Under the pieces are notes generated by a model, which worked only from the letters and a program-made list of their open reading frames with translations, was not told the origin of the DNA and did not search any database. A stretch of DNA of 40,711 nucleotides, taken from the IMG/VR virus record IMGVR_UViG_3300015263_001344, positions 1 to 40,711 of that record, one strand, 5' to 3'. Positions 6,742 through 14,958 of the stretch are shown in pieces. This DNA is from a virus. Position 1 is the stretch's first letter. Every line of letters begins with the position of its first letter. The position numbers and the translations under genes were made by a program.

Positions 6742-7390
6742 ATGCGGACCAAACTGCGGCGTATTAAAACGCCTTCGAAAGATTGCCCTACTCAGGGCGA
6801 ATCCGGTATCGGATGAAATCATTCCTGTTAAGTCATGGTGCCGCGTTTGCGGTGTTCCAGTATTGCTTGAGGTGATGAACAGTTACGACATGGCCGTCCG
6901 ACACTTCTACGCCCTGGACGACACGCCGATGGTTCACAAGGCAATCCACGCTGAAACCTCTGGCTGGGGAGTTCATTGGCGACTGGACGATGTCTTGGCG
7001 ACGGTATTTCCCCACCAGCATCCGATTGATGAGCTCTATTGGCCGATGCCGCCCTGGTGGATTGAGAACTACGGAGAGCCGCAATCCGAGGATCAGGGGA
7101 TACTTATCCTCAGCCAATCGCAGATTGACAACTACGAGGAGGAGCACATGGACCTTGAGCTCCATCTGCTCTCTCGGTACCTCCGCGACAATCCCAGGGA
7201 TGCAGCTCAGCTCGAGGGCGAGTACGGTGAGGTCTGGAGCGCGGAGGACGTTGGTGAGGACTTTGAGATACTGGGCTTCAAGAGCCCATTTGCCATAGCC
7301 AAATGCAGGAAGACGGGGCAGCGAGGGAGCCTGGTCTTTCAGAACAATCCAAGGTTCTACTTTGGCTGGGATCCAGAGAGGGTCATATGA
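6734..7390 (+). CDS. hypothetical Cys-rich protein
   Basis: A 218-residue protein starting MHRCGPNCGVLKRL. A likely zinc site is formed by C4 and C8 with a CRVC pair at about residues 36-39. The rest is acidic and Trp-rich (WPMPPWWIENYG near 110). The start is chosen from GGAGA six bases upstream and an 8-base overlap with the clamp-like gene; a longer in-frame extension lies wholly inside that gene. Coupled to the next gene by ATGA. Function unknown. Confidence 0.65.
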   Translation: MHRCGPNCGVLKRLRKIALLRANPVSDEIIPVKSWCRVCGVPVLLEVMNSYDMAVRHFYALDDTPMVHKAIHAETSGWGVHWRLDDVLATVFPHQHPIDELYWPMPPWWIENYGEPQSEDQGILILSQSQIDNYEEEHMDLELHLLSRYLRDNPRDAAQLEGEYGEVWSAEDVGEDFEILGFKSPFAIAKCRKTGQRGSLVFQNNPRFYFGWDPERVI

Positions 7391-7581
7391 ACTCCTGTGT
7401 GTTTTGCAAGAAGCCAATTGAGCCAGGAACGCCCGCCACGTCCGTTGTTGGTGGCCAATTCCCCAGGGAAGACCCCGATTTCTTCATGGTGGATGAGACG
7501 GTTCTGGCCGAGAGCTACTCGCATCTTCCCTGCCTGATAGGAGCTGTTTCAAGAGGAGGGGAATCCGGGAACAGATCGTGA
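7387..7581 (+). CDS. small zinc-finger-like protein
   Basis: A 64-residue protein with a CVFC pair at residues 4-7 and a later HLPC (about 50-53), a C2HC-type arrangement also seen in small phage proteins with an HNH-like or LIM-like knuckle. The start at 7387 overlaps the previous stop as ATGA; the longer frame upstream is inside the previous gene. The stop TGA forms part of an extended -10 sequence TGATAGAGT (7579-7587). Function unknown. Confidence 0.6.
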   Translation: MNSCVFCKKPIEPGTPATSVVGGQFPREDPDFFMVDETVLAESYSHLPCLIGAVSRGGESGNRS

Positions 7582-7587
7582 TAGAGT
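7579..7587 (+). promoter_or_regulatory. extended -10 promoter candidate (TGATAGAGT)
   Basis: TG-A-TAGAGT fits an extended -10 element; no convincing -35. The predicted start near 7594 would leave a short leader to the GTG at 7615. Confidence 0.35.
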
Positions 7588-7614
7588 CTTTGAACAAAGG
7601 ACATTGCAGTCGCC

Positions 7615-8070
7615 GTGCGGGTCAAGAAGGAACTCAACACACACCACGTCAGTCGCATCAAGGGGGAGACGAGCCGAGAGCTCGCCGACCGATGTCCAGA
7701 TCGACTGGTTGTGTTTCCTTCTTCTCCGTGCACCAACGTCGGTTGCAAATACGCGATCAAAGAACCCGGCTATATGAATTGTACGTTTGTCGCGGCAGAG
7801 GCTGGAGAGCATACGCTCGAGGCCATCGGCGACATGATGGGCATCACCAGAGAAGGTGTCCGCCTTATCGAGAGGCGCGCTCTCATAAAGATCCGGGCTC
7901 AGCTATCGCAGGATAAGCTCGATGAAACGGACCGGACCACCCAGCGTCAACCATGTTTTGCTTCAGGGGGAGATAACGTCTACCCCATCAGTGAAGTCAA
8001 TAAGCTCTCGCACCCAGGTGACATCATTCCAGCTCTCAATGACAGAGAGCTGGGTGAATGCGGAGGGTGA
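7615..8070 (+). CDS. sigma-factor region-4-like HTH protein with Cys motif
   Basis: A 151-residue protein. Residues 67-92 (TLEAIGDMMGITREGVRLIERRAL) have the pattern of sigma region 4.2, the helix-turn-helix that contacts the -35 box. Ahead of it lie C39, C44 and C56, possibly a metal site. No region 2 is present, so it is not a full sigma factor; it could redirect host RNA polymerase or act as a local regulator. The start is GTG with AAAGGA 13 bases upstream, which is poorly spaced. Its last ~50 codons overlap the SSB-like gene out of frame; see findings. Confidence 0.55.
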   Translation: MRVKKELNTHHVSRIKGETSRELADRCPDRLVVFPSSPCTNVGCKYAIKEPGYMNCTFVAAEAGEHTLEAIGDMMGITREGVRLIERRALIKIRAQLSQDKLDETDRTTQRQPCFASGGDNVYPISEVNKLSHPGDIIPALNDRELGECGG

Positions 8071-8332
8071 ATACCGAGAACGCAAAAACCGAGTCATCGT
8101 AGAGGTGGTCGGGAAAGACTCTGCTCGAGTGGCAGAGCAGGCGAAGCTTGGTTCATGGGTTACCCTGGAAGGTTACTTCCGCTCTGAGCTCTTCAAGGGC
8201 CAGGAGTTGACGAAAGTGCGTACTCTCTCTGTTGATATTTGGGAGAGAGATAGTGACAAAGAGAGAGAAGCTTCAGGCTCGGTATCAGAAAGAGCTCGAC
8301 AGAATGGAAAGAGAGCGCTTGCCCGGCGCTAA
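7922..8332 (+). CDS. SSB-like single-stranded DNA-binding OB-fold protein
   Basis: A 136-residue protein with the single-stranded-DNA-binding OB pattern: NHVLLQGEITSTPSVKSISS (residues 10-29), TSFQLSMTESW, then RNRVIVEVVGKDSARVAEQ-type strands (KNRVIVEVVGK) and GSWVTLEGYFRSELF. The C-terminus is basic and lacks the usual acidic DDDIPF tip, so partner contacts may differ. It fits the Bet-nuclease recombination block. The start overlaps the upstream gene by 149 bases in another frame; the first OB strand lies in the overlap, so a later start would break the fold. Confidence 0.7.
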   Translation: MKRTGPPSVNHVLLQGEITSTPSVKSISSRTQVTSFQLSMTESWVNAEGEYRERKNRVIVEVVGKDSARVAEQAKLGSWVTLEGYFRSELFKGQELTKVRTLSVDIWERDSDKEREASGSVSERARQNGKRALARR

Positions 8333-8837
8333 GGAGGAACTCGAGCGAGGCGCGGGAGAAAAAGGAAAATGGATGCGCTCCCAGAAAGAGAAGATCGAGC
8401 GCGCCATAAGGGATGAGGATGAGATCTTGTTTGAGCGAGCTCTCGGGGGCTGGCTGAAGGGCTGGGGGACGGTCAATACTGAGATCGCCGAGAATTATCG
8501 CAAGACCGTAGAGCCCGAGATGTGGGAGCTCCGTTACGTTCGATGGATGAACATCAGGTTCATGAAGCTCGAGTGCGACATGGGAACTTTTTACATCGTC
8601 CCCAGGACTCCGAATCGCAGGCCAAAGACTGACCACTGGTTCACCGTAGACGAGATGCTAGACATTCTCGCTGCTCCCGGTGTAGTGGCGTCATCCAAGG
8701 CGTTCGGTGCACTGCCCAGTCGCCCGGACTCTACATCCAGGCCTGGGTCTGACGAGCGCCACCTTGTGGTCAACTTTGCCGACAGTAACAAGCCTGCCGT
8801 TTACTACGACTATAGGGGGAGGCCTAGCGATGGCTGA
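8253..8837 (+). CDS. hypothetical protein with helical N-terminus
   Basis: A 194-residue protein. The first ~70 residues are a charged helix (KREKLQARYQKELDRMERER), probably coiled coil; the remainder contains WELRYVRWMNIRFMKLECD and a beta-rich, Pro-rich tail. The start is uncertain: GTG 8253 has GGGAGAG five to six bases upstream and overlaps the SSB-like gene by 80 bases; ATG 8304 would shorten the overlap to 29 bases and remove 17 residues. It overlaps the next gene by 8 bases. Function unknown. Confidence 0.5.
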   Translation: MTKREKLQARYQKELDRMERERLPGAKEELERGAGEKGKWMRSQKEKIERAIRDEDEILFERALGGWLKGWGTVNTEIAENYRKTVEPEMWELRYVRWMNIRFMKLECDMGTFYIVPRTPNRRPKTDHWFTVDEMLDILAAPGVVASSKAFGALPSRPDSTSRPGSDERHLVVNFADSNKPAVYYDYRGRPSDG

Positions 8838-9327
8838 AAAGGGTTTTGTCGATGCACTCATCAAGACAGTGAAAGATTTCGAGAATGCTGTAGCGGTTCG
8901 CCCATCCGACAACTACACGATGGGAATACCGGATGTGCTTGGCTGGATTCCGGTGAACTCTCCCAGTCCCGTGGTCTGGGCCGTGGCCATAGAGGCCAAG
9001 GAGGTTAACCCTCTGATGGAAGACCCGTTCCACAAGGGGCGCCGAACGGGTCGGATGCTGAAGCACGAGTTCACAGGCCCCCAGGTATCGATGTTGCGGA
9101 AGATGAAGCAGGCTGGGGTCGACGCCTTCGGTCTTGTCAGAGCCTCCAGTGATACTGCCTTCCGAATCGAGCCGGAAGATATCCCCACCAAGACAGGAAA
9201 TTTCACGCACGAAGAGCTCGTGAAATTCGGCACCGTGGTCCGGCGAGAAAAAGGCATCTGGAAATTCTGGGAGACAGACAATGATCAAGTACCTGGTTCA
9301 AGACATCGAGACGATCCCCGAGAGTGA
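8830..9327 (+). CDS. PD-(D/E)XK nuclease, Holliday-junction-resolvase-like
   Basis: A 165-residue nuclease candidate. Motifs: D35 in GIPDVLGW, E55 and K57 in VAIEAK, and a helix with Q85 (TGPQVSMLRKMKQAG), followed by a strand FGLVRAS, the order of the PD-(D/E)XK core seen in VRR-NUC and Hjc-like enzymes. Likely substrate is branched or nicked DNA made by the recombination genes upstream. The start follows a GGGGGAGG ribosome site (8816-8823) and lies inside the previous stop. The last 47 bases overlap the exonuclease gene in another frame. Confidence 0.65.
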   Translation: MAEKGFVDALIKTVKDFENAVAVRPSDNYTMGIPDVLGWIPVNSPSPVVWAVAIEAKEVNPLMEDPFHKGRRTGRMLKHEFTGPQVSMLRKMKQAGVDAFGLVRASSDTAFRIEPEDIPTKTGNFTHEELVKFGTVVRREKGIWKFWETDNDQVPGSRHRDDPRE

Positions 9328-10075
9328 GATCGTAGACATGTGGACGCCCACCGATGCGGACAAGGAGCGCTACCCCGACAGGGCACCCTTCCCGCCAATC
9401 TGGTGTCACAAGGTCATCTGTATCGGAATGCTCGCCTTGGACAAAGATTTCAAGGCCACGAAGGGTGGTTGTGCCGCCGGCGGACTGAGCGGTGGCAAAT
9501 CCGAGAAGGAGATGATCGAGCGCTGGAGCTACGCGGCATCAGGCAAGATGTGGGAGCAACCGCGAGCTCTTCGCATGGTGGATTACAACGGCCGGGGTTT
9601 CGATGTCCCCGTGCTTCAGACTCGAGCTTTCCGGTATGGAATTCAACTGCCCTGGTACTTCGGAAGGCTGCCGGACAACAAGGGAACTATCTCGACGTGG
9701 TCCAAGGAATACCGAGACCGCTACGGCGGGCATCATCTTGACATCCAGGAGCTCTGGACCAACAAGGGCTCATTCCGTTATCCGCACCTGGCCAACCTGG
9801 CATGCCTTATGGGCCTGCCTGGAAAGGTCGGGATCGACGGCAGCAAGGTTCACGAGGCCTACCTGAAGGGGCAGCGCGAGGAAATCGACATCTACTGCAT
9901 GCAGGACGTCTATCAGACGGCTTTCATCTTCCAGCGGTTCCAGTACATGTCGGGGCGACTGGCTCTCGAGGGTTACCGCGAGGCGGCCACAAGTGTCCTT
10001 GATATCATCGCAAAAGAGGAGGTCCACTCTGATTTCCTTGGGCAAATCGACAAGGCTGCCGTTCTGCTCGAGTAG
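9281..10075 (+). CDS. DEDDy 3'-5' exonuclease, PolB-exonuclease-like
   Basis: A 264-residue exonuclease of the DnaQ fold, related to the PolB proofreading domain (PF10108 type). Exo I is VQDIETIP (D8, E10), Exo II lies in VDYNGRGFDVPVL (D108), a HHLDI segment follows (D154), and Exo III is YCMQDVYQ (Y205, D209). No polymerase domain is attached, so it is a stand-alone nuclease that may trim 3' ends in replication or recombination. It starts inside the previous nuclease gene. It is followed at once by a leaderless promoter. Confidence 0.8.
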   Translation: MIKYLVQDIETIPESEIVDMWTPTDADKERYPDRAPFPPIWCHKVICIGMLALDKDFKATKGGCAAGGLSGGKSEKEMIERWSYAASGKMWEQPRALRMVDYNGRGFDVPVLQTRAFRYGIQLPWYFGRLPDNKGTISTWSKEYRDRYGGHHLDIQELWTNKGSFRYPHLANLACLMGLPGKVGIDGSKVHEAYLKGQREEIDIYCMQDVYQTAFIFQRFQYMSGRLALEGYREAATSVLDIIAKEEVHSDFLGQIDKAAVLLE

Positions 10076-10077
10076 TG

Positions 10078-10090
10078 TAGAATCGGGCCA
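10078..10090 (+). promoter_or_regulatory. leaderless-type promoter, TAGAAT-CGGGCC-ATG
   Basis: TAGAAT (10078-10083) ends exactly six bases before the ATG at 10090, placing transcription start at the A of the ATG. No Shine-Dalgarno and no good -35 were seen. Confidence 0.6.
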
Positions 10091-10443
10091 TGCCCACGCT
10101 GAAGATTGACGGAACGCTGTCCTTCCCCATTGGGTCCGAGTCGAATCTTTCGAGTCGCACGTTTTCCGCACAACTCTTCTACGATGAGCGAAGCTTGGAT
10201 GACGTGTCGATTCCTGGTGCTGTAGTTGACCAGGATCTCATGAGTCTTATCGCGGATGCGAAGGCCTGTTACATCGAGGTCGTGTCGGGCGAGGGAGAGC
10301 TAAAAATCAATGGCTCAGCTCCAACCTTGCCGATCTCGGTGGATGGTGGTTTCTGGGTCTGGTTCAATCCCAACGGAGGATTGACCGCCCTCTCCATCAC
10401 CACGGCCGCAGCCGCAAAGCTGCGCGTCTACATGTTCACTTGA
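10090..10443 (+). CDS. hypothetical beta-rich protein from leaderless mRNA
   Basis: A 117-residue protein with alternating hydrophobic strands throughout and a glycine/proline pattern (PTLPISVDGGFWVWFNPNGG near 80-99), typical of small beta-sandwich virion or adhesion domains, but no family is recognised. It has no ribosome-binding site; the box TAGAAT-CGGGCC-ATG is the only start signal. The following T-run (10453-10459) lacks a good stem. Confidence 0.6.
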   Translation: MPTLKIDGTLSFPIGSESNLSSRTFSAQLFYDERSLDDVSIPGAVVDQDLMSLIADAKACYIEVVSGEGELKINGSAPTLPISVDGGFWVWFNPNGGLTALSITTAAAAKLRVYMFT

Positions 10444-10464
10444 TCAAAACGTCTTTTTTTAGCA

Positions 10465-10500
10465 TTGACGCTTTGATGTCCCTTTCGTAGGTTTGGGCCA
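10465..10500 (+). promoter_or_regulatory. complete leaderless promoter: TTGACG, 17-bp spacer, TAGGTT, 6 bases, ATG
   Basis: TTGACG (10465-10470) and TAGGTT (10488-10493) are 17 bp apart; TGGGCC fills 10494-10499 and the ATG is at 10500. This is the best example of the leaderless box, with both hexamers near consensus. Confidence 0.75.
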
Positions 10501-11012
10501 TGCCATCACGCTTATTTGACGCTCGAGTAAAGCTAATGAGCCAGGAGGAGGCTCGAGCGTCCCGCGAGGAAGCGAAGAAGAGAGCCCAGGAGGCGGATGA
10601 CGCCATCAAGGAGCTTGAGGAGACGGACGCCGCCAGCGTCAAGCTTAGAGAGACCCTGGCCGCGGCACAGGCTGTGGCGCCGATCGTCTACAAGGAGTAC
10701 CGCCGGCCTGGCTCGAAGTGGATGATCGAGCACTCCCAGGTAGGCCAAGACTACATCTTCCAGGTCCACACCCTGAAGCCGCCGAAAATCGAGGTCCAGG
10801 GAGTACTTGGGCTGATGATCAGCGCAATGGACGTGATCTTCCCAAGATCGTTGGATATTCGCTATGTTCCGCCGAGCCCGCGGTACAAGCTTCAATTTTA
10901 CACAATCAGGGTAGAGAAGGTGGTGGGACTGCCTGGATGGTCAACGGCCATCGAGCGGGCACTGGCCTCCCTGTCAGTCATGGACGCCTGGCCTCGCCAG
11001 GAGCGCGGCTAG
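10500..11012 (+). CDS. hypothetical protein with N-terminal coiled coil, leaderless
   Basis: A 170-residue protein. Residues 13-62 form a strongly charged helix rich in Glu, Ala and Lys (EEARASREEAKKRAQEADD), likely coiled coil; the rest is mixed alpha/beta with an Arg/Tyr-rich patch (YKEYRRPGSKWMIEHSQ) and PPSPRYKLQFYTIR. No family recognised. It is the last + strand gene of the left block, and its TAG shares the palindrome CTAG with the stop of the convergent gene. Confidence 0.65.
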   Translation: MPSRLFDARVKLMSQEEARASREEAKKRAQEADDAIKELEETDAASVKLRETLAAAQAVAPIVYKEYRRPGSKWMIEHSQVGQDYIFQVHTLKPPKIEVQGVLGLMISAMDVIFPRSLDIRYVPPSPRYKLQFYTIRVEKVVGLPGWSTAIERALASLSVMDAWPRQERG

Positions 11013-11305
11013 CCCCGTCCACGTCGCGACATGCGACCGATGGTCTTGAGCCCCAGGGCGGCCAGGAGACCGCCGAGAGCGCCCTTCTTGAGAGCTCCCA
11101 CGGCAGTCTCCTGGGGTCCGTCGTATGGGTTGGGGGAGAAGCCGGCCTTGACGCTGTCGATGGCATGGCCCCCGAGTCCTGCCAAAGCGCCGCCGACCCC
11201 GAGTCGTTCATACAGGCGGTCCGGCCCAATCCGGATTTTCGCCTGCTTAGCGAAGCCCCCCGGCCTGAGCCGGAGGAGTTCGTCGGTGAACGACTGTAGG
11301 TTCAT
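11009..11305 (-). CDS. small tagged virion-type protein (98 aa)
   Basis: It begins MNLQSFTDELLRLRPGG, a weak version of the GFxDELxKLA tag found in head-operon proteins. The rest is glycine- and alanine-rich with two hydrophobic stretches (GVGGALAGLGG, GALGGLLAALGL) and a basic C-terminus, so it may sit in or cross a membrane or line the tail. It follows the probable tail tube gene by six bases, making it the last gene of the tail operon. Function unknown. Confidence 0.6.
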   Translation of the reverse strand: MNLQSFTDELLRLRPGGFAKQAKIRIGPDRLYERLGVGGALAGLGGHAIDSVKAGFSPNPYDGPQETAVGALKKGALGGLLAALGLKTIGRMSRRGRG

Positions 11306-11311
11306 TGAGGT

Positions 11312-12082
11312 CTACTGGTTGGCGAACAGCGGCTGGCCAGCGCCGGTGAGCTGCATACGGATCGGGCGAACCTGATCGAACTGAAGACTCACGCCCTCCA
11401 TGAGGAGGACAGAGCCAGAGCTGATGGACAGCTGGTGGCCCTGGATGTAGCACTCCTCGAGATAGACGGCACCGAGAGTCATGTCGAGCTGGTTGCGGAA
11501 GTAGATGCAGATACCAGTGGGCTGATTGAAGATATCCGACGCCAGGTTCATCCAGAGATCGTCATAGCCTGGATTGAACCGAACCCTGTGGAGCTCTTGC
11601 TGAAGCTGAGGAAGATTCAGCAGAGTCTTGTTGGGGTTGGGAATATCGACGCCGCCGACATTGACCGTGTCATCGCTTTCGTTCAGGAAGTTGAACTTGT
11701 CGGAAGCGGTCTGTTTGTAGTGGGCGTACAACACCTTCAGAAGGGATGGACCGTGGTAGAGGACTCGACCCAGGGTGATCGAACCAATGGTTCGGCCGGG
11801 GATGAAGTACGAGCGGCTGGAGCCAATCTCGAAGATTCGCTGAAGCTGCTTCGACTGGCTCAGGCCTACGTTCTCTAGAACTCCGATGGGGAATACCTGG
11901 TCCCCTTCGTCGTCGGTCAGGGCGTCATCGCCATTGCCGATGTCACTAAGCCGAGGAGGCCCGGCGGCGATGAGCGTTGTCTCTGCCGAGACAAATTCAC
12001 CGCCGAGGAGCTCCTCTTGGACGTGGTGGTTGTGGAAGTCCCAGTTGTTGAAGGACGTGGTTGCTGCTGGACGAAGAGGCAT
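11312..12082 (-). CDS. probable tail tube protein
   Basis: A 256-residue protein encoded directly after the tail sheath, the usual place for the tube. It has a segment GSSRSYFIPGRTIGSITLGR (about 86-105) and a C-terminal beta-rich half (LYLEECYIQGHQLSISSG-like strands: VYLEECYIQGHQLSISSG), consistent with the tube fold, but the assignment rests mainly on gene order. A good ribosome site (AAGGAG) precedes the ATG. It would form the inner conduit for DNA inside the sheath. Confidence 0.6.
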   Translation of the reverse strand: MPLRPAATTSFNNWDFHNHHVQEELLGGEFVSAETTLIAAGPPRLSDIGNGDDALTDDEGDQVFPIGVLENVGLSQSKQLQRIFEIGSSRSYFIPGRTIGSITLGRVLYHGPSLLKVLYAHYKQTASDKFNFLNESDDTVNVGGVDIPNPNKTLLNLPQLQQELHRVRFNPGYDDLWMNLASDIFNQPTGICIYFRNQLDMTLGAVYLEECYIQGHQLSISSGSVLLMEGVSLQFDQVRPIRMQLTGAGQPLFANQ

Positions 12083-12101
12083 TGTTTCTCCTTACCTGGG
12101 A

Positions 12102-14936
12102 CTAGACGAGAAGGGTCAGCTTGATGTTGTTGAGTGGAATCGGAATGGAGATGTCGATGTCGATCTCCACCGTATCCGGCGCGATATCGGACTCCTCGAT
12201 CCTGGTCAGAGAGCCGCCGCGGAGCGGAGCTCCGATTCGAGCAACTCGTTGATCTAGCAGGAAAGTGATGCCGCTCTGCCCCCTGGTCTTGAGTAGGTCC
12301 AACAGACCGTCGGTGATGTTGTAAATACCCAGGAACGGGCGATAGAGGCGACGGAAGAATCGCGCGATGAGGTCGACGTTCTTCGTGACCGAGAACTCCT
12401 GGAAGTAGATCGTGGTCAGGTCGGTGGTCAACTGGTGGCGAACAATGAGAGCAGCGTCCGGCACTGGCTGAACGAAGATCATGTTGCCGCCGCCGGCGAT
12501 AGTGTCGAGCTGGACGTCGCTGAAGATGTCATCCGAGTTCTCGCGACCAACGAATCCAGTCAGGGCAAGATTGGTGAAGCCCTGCTGGCTCGGCAGTCCG
12601 GCGGTTAGGCCAGAGAGAACCGGTGCAGCAAAGTACCCTGGGATGAGAGTTGCTTCGCCGTTGACCGACACGGCAAGCCTGTCCGGCCAGGTGTGAACGA
12701 CACGGCGGCTTCCAAAGGAGCTCGCGTATCCGGCCAGGAAGTCCGCTTGCTCATTGAGCGAGAGGTCTTTCGTGATGCGGTACTCTACATCGGTAAGGGT
12801 GCCACCGAATCCAGCGGTCGGATCGGAGTCGAGGGTGATCTGAGACTCAGAGTCAATCGATGCAATCGGATGACGAGTGCCAGTAATGAAGGCATCCTCG
12901 GTCGCATTTGGCGTGACCGACACGACATCGAGAGTCGTTAAGGTCGGAGTGGTGAGACCGTTGAATTCCTCGGTGACCGGGACAGTGCTGTTGTCTGTCC
13001 GAACGACCGTAGAGGAGAGAACAGCCTCGATGATGTGATCGGCGTTGTTGGCGCCGTTGGTAGCACCAGCAACACGCAGCTTCCGACCGATGTCGTCATC
13101 AGTGAAGATCGCGCCGAGGATAGTCCACTGCCGGCTCGGTCCGTCGACGGAGTCGGAGACAGCATCGCGAGCAGGCTCACGATTGATGTCGTACAGGGTC
13201 GCCGCATGGCCGGCAAATGTTTCGTCAGCCCCGGGAACCTCGATGGTGGTGATGGTCGTAGAGCTGAGGACGTTTCCTACGGTGAAGACGCCGTCATTGA
13301 GCCCACCGACAGTTCCGGTGATGTACAGCAGGCGACCGATATCAGCCGGCGTGAACGCGCCATTGGTGAAGGTCCAGGTCTTGGTGGCCTGGACAACATT
13401 GTCGACACCGTCATCGGTGGTGATGGCTCGAGCCAGGTCAACAATCCAGGCACGGGTGCCTGCGGCCATGAGCTCGGCGCCGCCCGGCGGAGTCGGGGTC
13501 ACACCGACCTTCGCAGTGCTCACGATGGAGGCAATTGCGTAGGCGATATCATTGGCCGGGCTGGTCGCACCGCGGACCAGGATGGTTCTCCCGACGTCTG
13601 CGGCAACGAACTCGCCGTTGGTGATCTGGATTTCATCCGGGCCAGCGGTGAAGTAGTCTCGCTCGTCCGGAGTTACCGAACGCTGGACACCTTCAACAGC
13701 GGTGTACGAAATGATTTCCAGCAAGGAGCCAACAGTCACGTCATCGGTGATGAAGCTTCCGTTGTCTGGGTCGCGGAACTGAGTGTTTTCGGTTCCGGCG
13801 ATTCCATTGCCGACGCCGGAGGATGTCTCGGTGCCAATCCCGCTGGGCGGGACAAGAACTTCGACTGTGCGAATCTTTCGGTTGAAGAAGCAGACCCTTT
13901 CCCTGCCGACGGTTGATACAGACATGCCTTCGACATGAGCCTTGGCGAGCTGGTGAACGGCAGTGTTGTGGGTCATTACGGCAATGCCGTAGACGTCCTT
14001 GTTCTCAAGGAACTCCAGGGCGTCCTGCCAAGCCTGCTCTTCATTCGAGAGAAACCCTCCCCCCAGGCCAGTAAAGCTAACCTCGGTGGTGGTGTTCTGC
14101 AGGGCGAGGTTTACGCCGTAAGCGCCGACGTTCGAGGGAACAATGTTGCCAATCCCGAAGACGGCCTCAAGAGAGTCTAGGTCGGTGAATACCGTAAGGT
14201 CTCCGGCTAAGTCAGGTCGGAGAGCTCTCCAGGAGAGCAGAACGGTTCCCTCAACGACAGGAAGAGGGGTCGCATCGTTGCTTTGAAGGCCGGGGAGGAC
14301 GTCGACGCTGGTGGCGGTCTTGGTGATGCCGTTGGCAGCAAAGTCTTCTTCTGAGTACTCTTCTTCCGCTCGGTACTCAAGGACTCGGTACTCGACGTTG
14401 GTTAGGGGAAGAGCACTCTTCCACTCGGCAGCGAGAACAAGGGTGTTGTCATCGGTCTTCCTGATAACAAGCTTACGCCCCTGGTCGGCTGGATCTATGC
14501 CAACTGCATCGATGATGTCGACGTAGAAGACGGGGGCACCCTCTGCGTCAGGATCGAACGATGAAAAGGCGCCAGCCGTGGCATCGGTGAAAAGATTTGG
14601 AGTGTCGAGGACTCCAGTAATCTTGCTGGCCGATGGCAGCGGGGGTTCTTTTACGAGGTAGACGTCCTGGAGCTTGAAGCCAACGCCCTTGTGGGCACTA
14701 GCCTCGGCTTCATCATCGGGAGCATCGCCGAGGTCAACAATTGCACCCACCTCGAGCCCGACATAGGGATACGAGGTGATGGAAAGGTTGTCCTCAGAGT
14801 AGACACCGGCGTTGACGTCGTCTTCGATTTGGTAAGCCGGTCCGGCTACCAATGCGGGAAGAGACGGAAGCGCAAGTGCGGCGGCGGCTTGCTGGAACTC
14901 TTGGATTACTTCAACTGCAGGTCGGCGATATGCCAT
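12102..14936 (-). CDS. contractile tail sheath protein, enlarged (944 aa)
   Basis: The N-terminus AYRRPAVEVIQEF with LPALVAGPAYQI is the sheath-family opening. The C-terminus keeps the conserved block: IVRHQLTTD (832-840), FSVTKNVDLIARFF (848-861), RPFLGIYNITDGLLDLL (866-882), and a final strand region for inter-subunit contacts. It is longer than usual sheaths (roughly 350-700). The extra length includes three related modules at about 438-645, each with F-x3-D-[VI]-G-R and GA/GT-xxxxN. They probably decorate the outer face of the tail. AGGAGG lies eight bases before the ATG. Confidence 0.88.
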   Translation of the reverse strand: MAYRRPAVEVIQEFQQAAAALALPSLPALVAGPAYQIEDDVNAGVYSEDNLSITSYPYVGLEVGAIVDLGDAPDDEAEASAHKGVGFKLQDVYLVKEPPLPSASKITGVLDTPNLFTDATAGAFSSFDPDAEGAPVFYVDIIDAVGIDPADQGRKLVIRKTDDNTLVLAAEWKSALPLTNVEYRVLEYRAEEEYSEEDFAANGITKTATSVDVLPGLQSNDATPLPVVEGTVLLSWRALRPDLAGDLTVFTDLDSLEAVFGIGNIVPSNVGAYGVNLALQNTTTEVSFTGLGGGFLSNEEQAWQDALEFLENKDVYGIAVMTHNTAVHQLAKAHVEGMSVSTVGRERVCFFNRKIRTVEVLVPPSGIGTETSSGVGNGIAGTENTQFRDPDNGSFITDDVTVGSLLEIISYTAVEGVQRSVTPDERDYFTAGPDEIQITNGEFVAADVGRTILVRGATSPANDIAYAIASIVSTAKVGVTPTPPGGAELMAAGTRAWIVDLARAITTDDGVDNVVQATKTWTFTNGAFTPADIGRLLYITGTVGGLNDGVFTVGNVLSSTTITTIEVPGADETFAGHAATLYDINREPARDAVSDSVDGPSRQWTILGAIFTDDDIGRKLRVAGATNGANNADHIIEAVLSSTVVRTDNSTVPVTEEFNGLTTPTLTTLDVVSVTPNATEDAFITGTRHPIASIDSESQITLDSDPTAGFGGTLTDVEYRITKDLSLNEQADFLAGYASSFGSRRVVHTWPDRLAVSVNGEATLIPGYFAAPVLSGLTAGLPSQQGFTNLALTGFVGRENSDDIFSDVQLDTIAGGGNMIFVQPVPDAALIVRHQLTTDLTTIYFQEFSVTKNVDLIARFFRRLYRPFLGIYNITDGLLDLLKTRGQSGITFLLDQRVARIGAPLRGGSLTRIEESDIAPDTVEIDIDISIPIPLNNIKLTLLV

Positions 14937-14958
14937 CTAACGATCCTCCTGATGCACG

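Noticed and set aside
10441-10460. Terminator after the gene ending at 10443
   Set aside because: There is a seven-T run but only a loopless TTGATCAA palindrome before it, so no stable stem.
13035-13916. Long + strand ORF (293 codons) inside the sheath gene
   Set aside because: Antisense of a clearly conserved coding sequence; open by codon bias.
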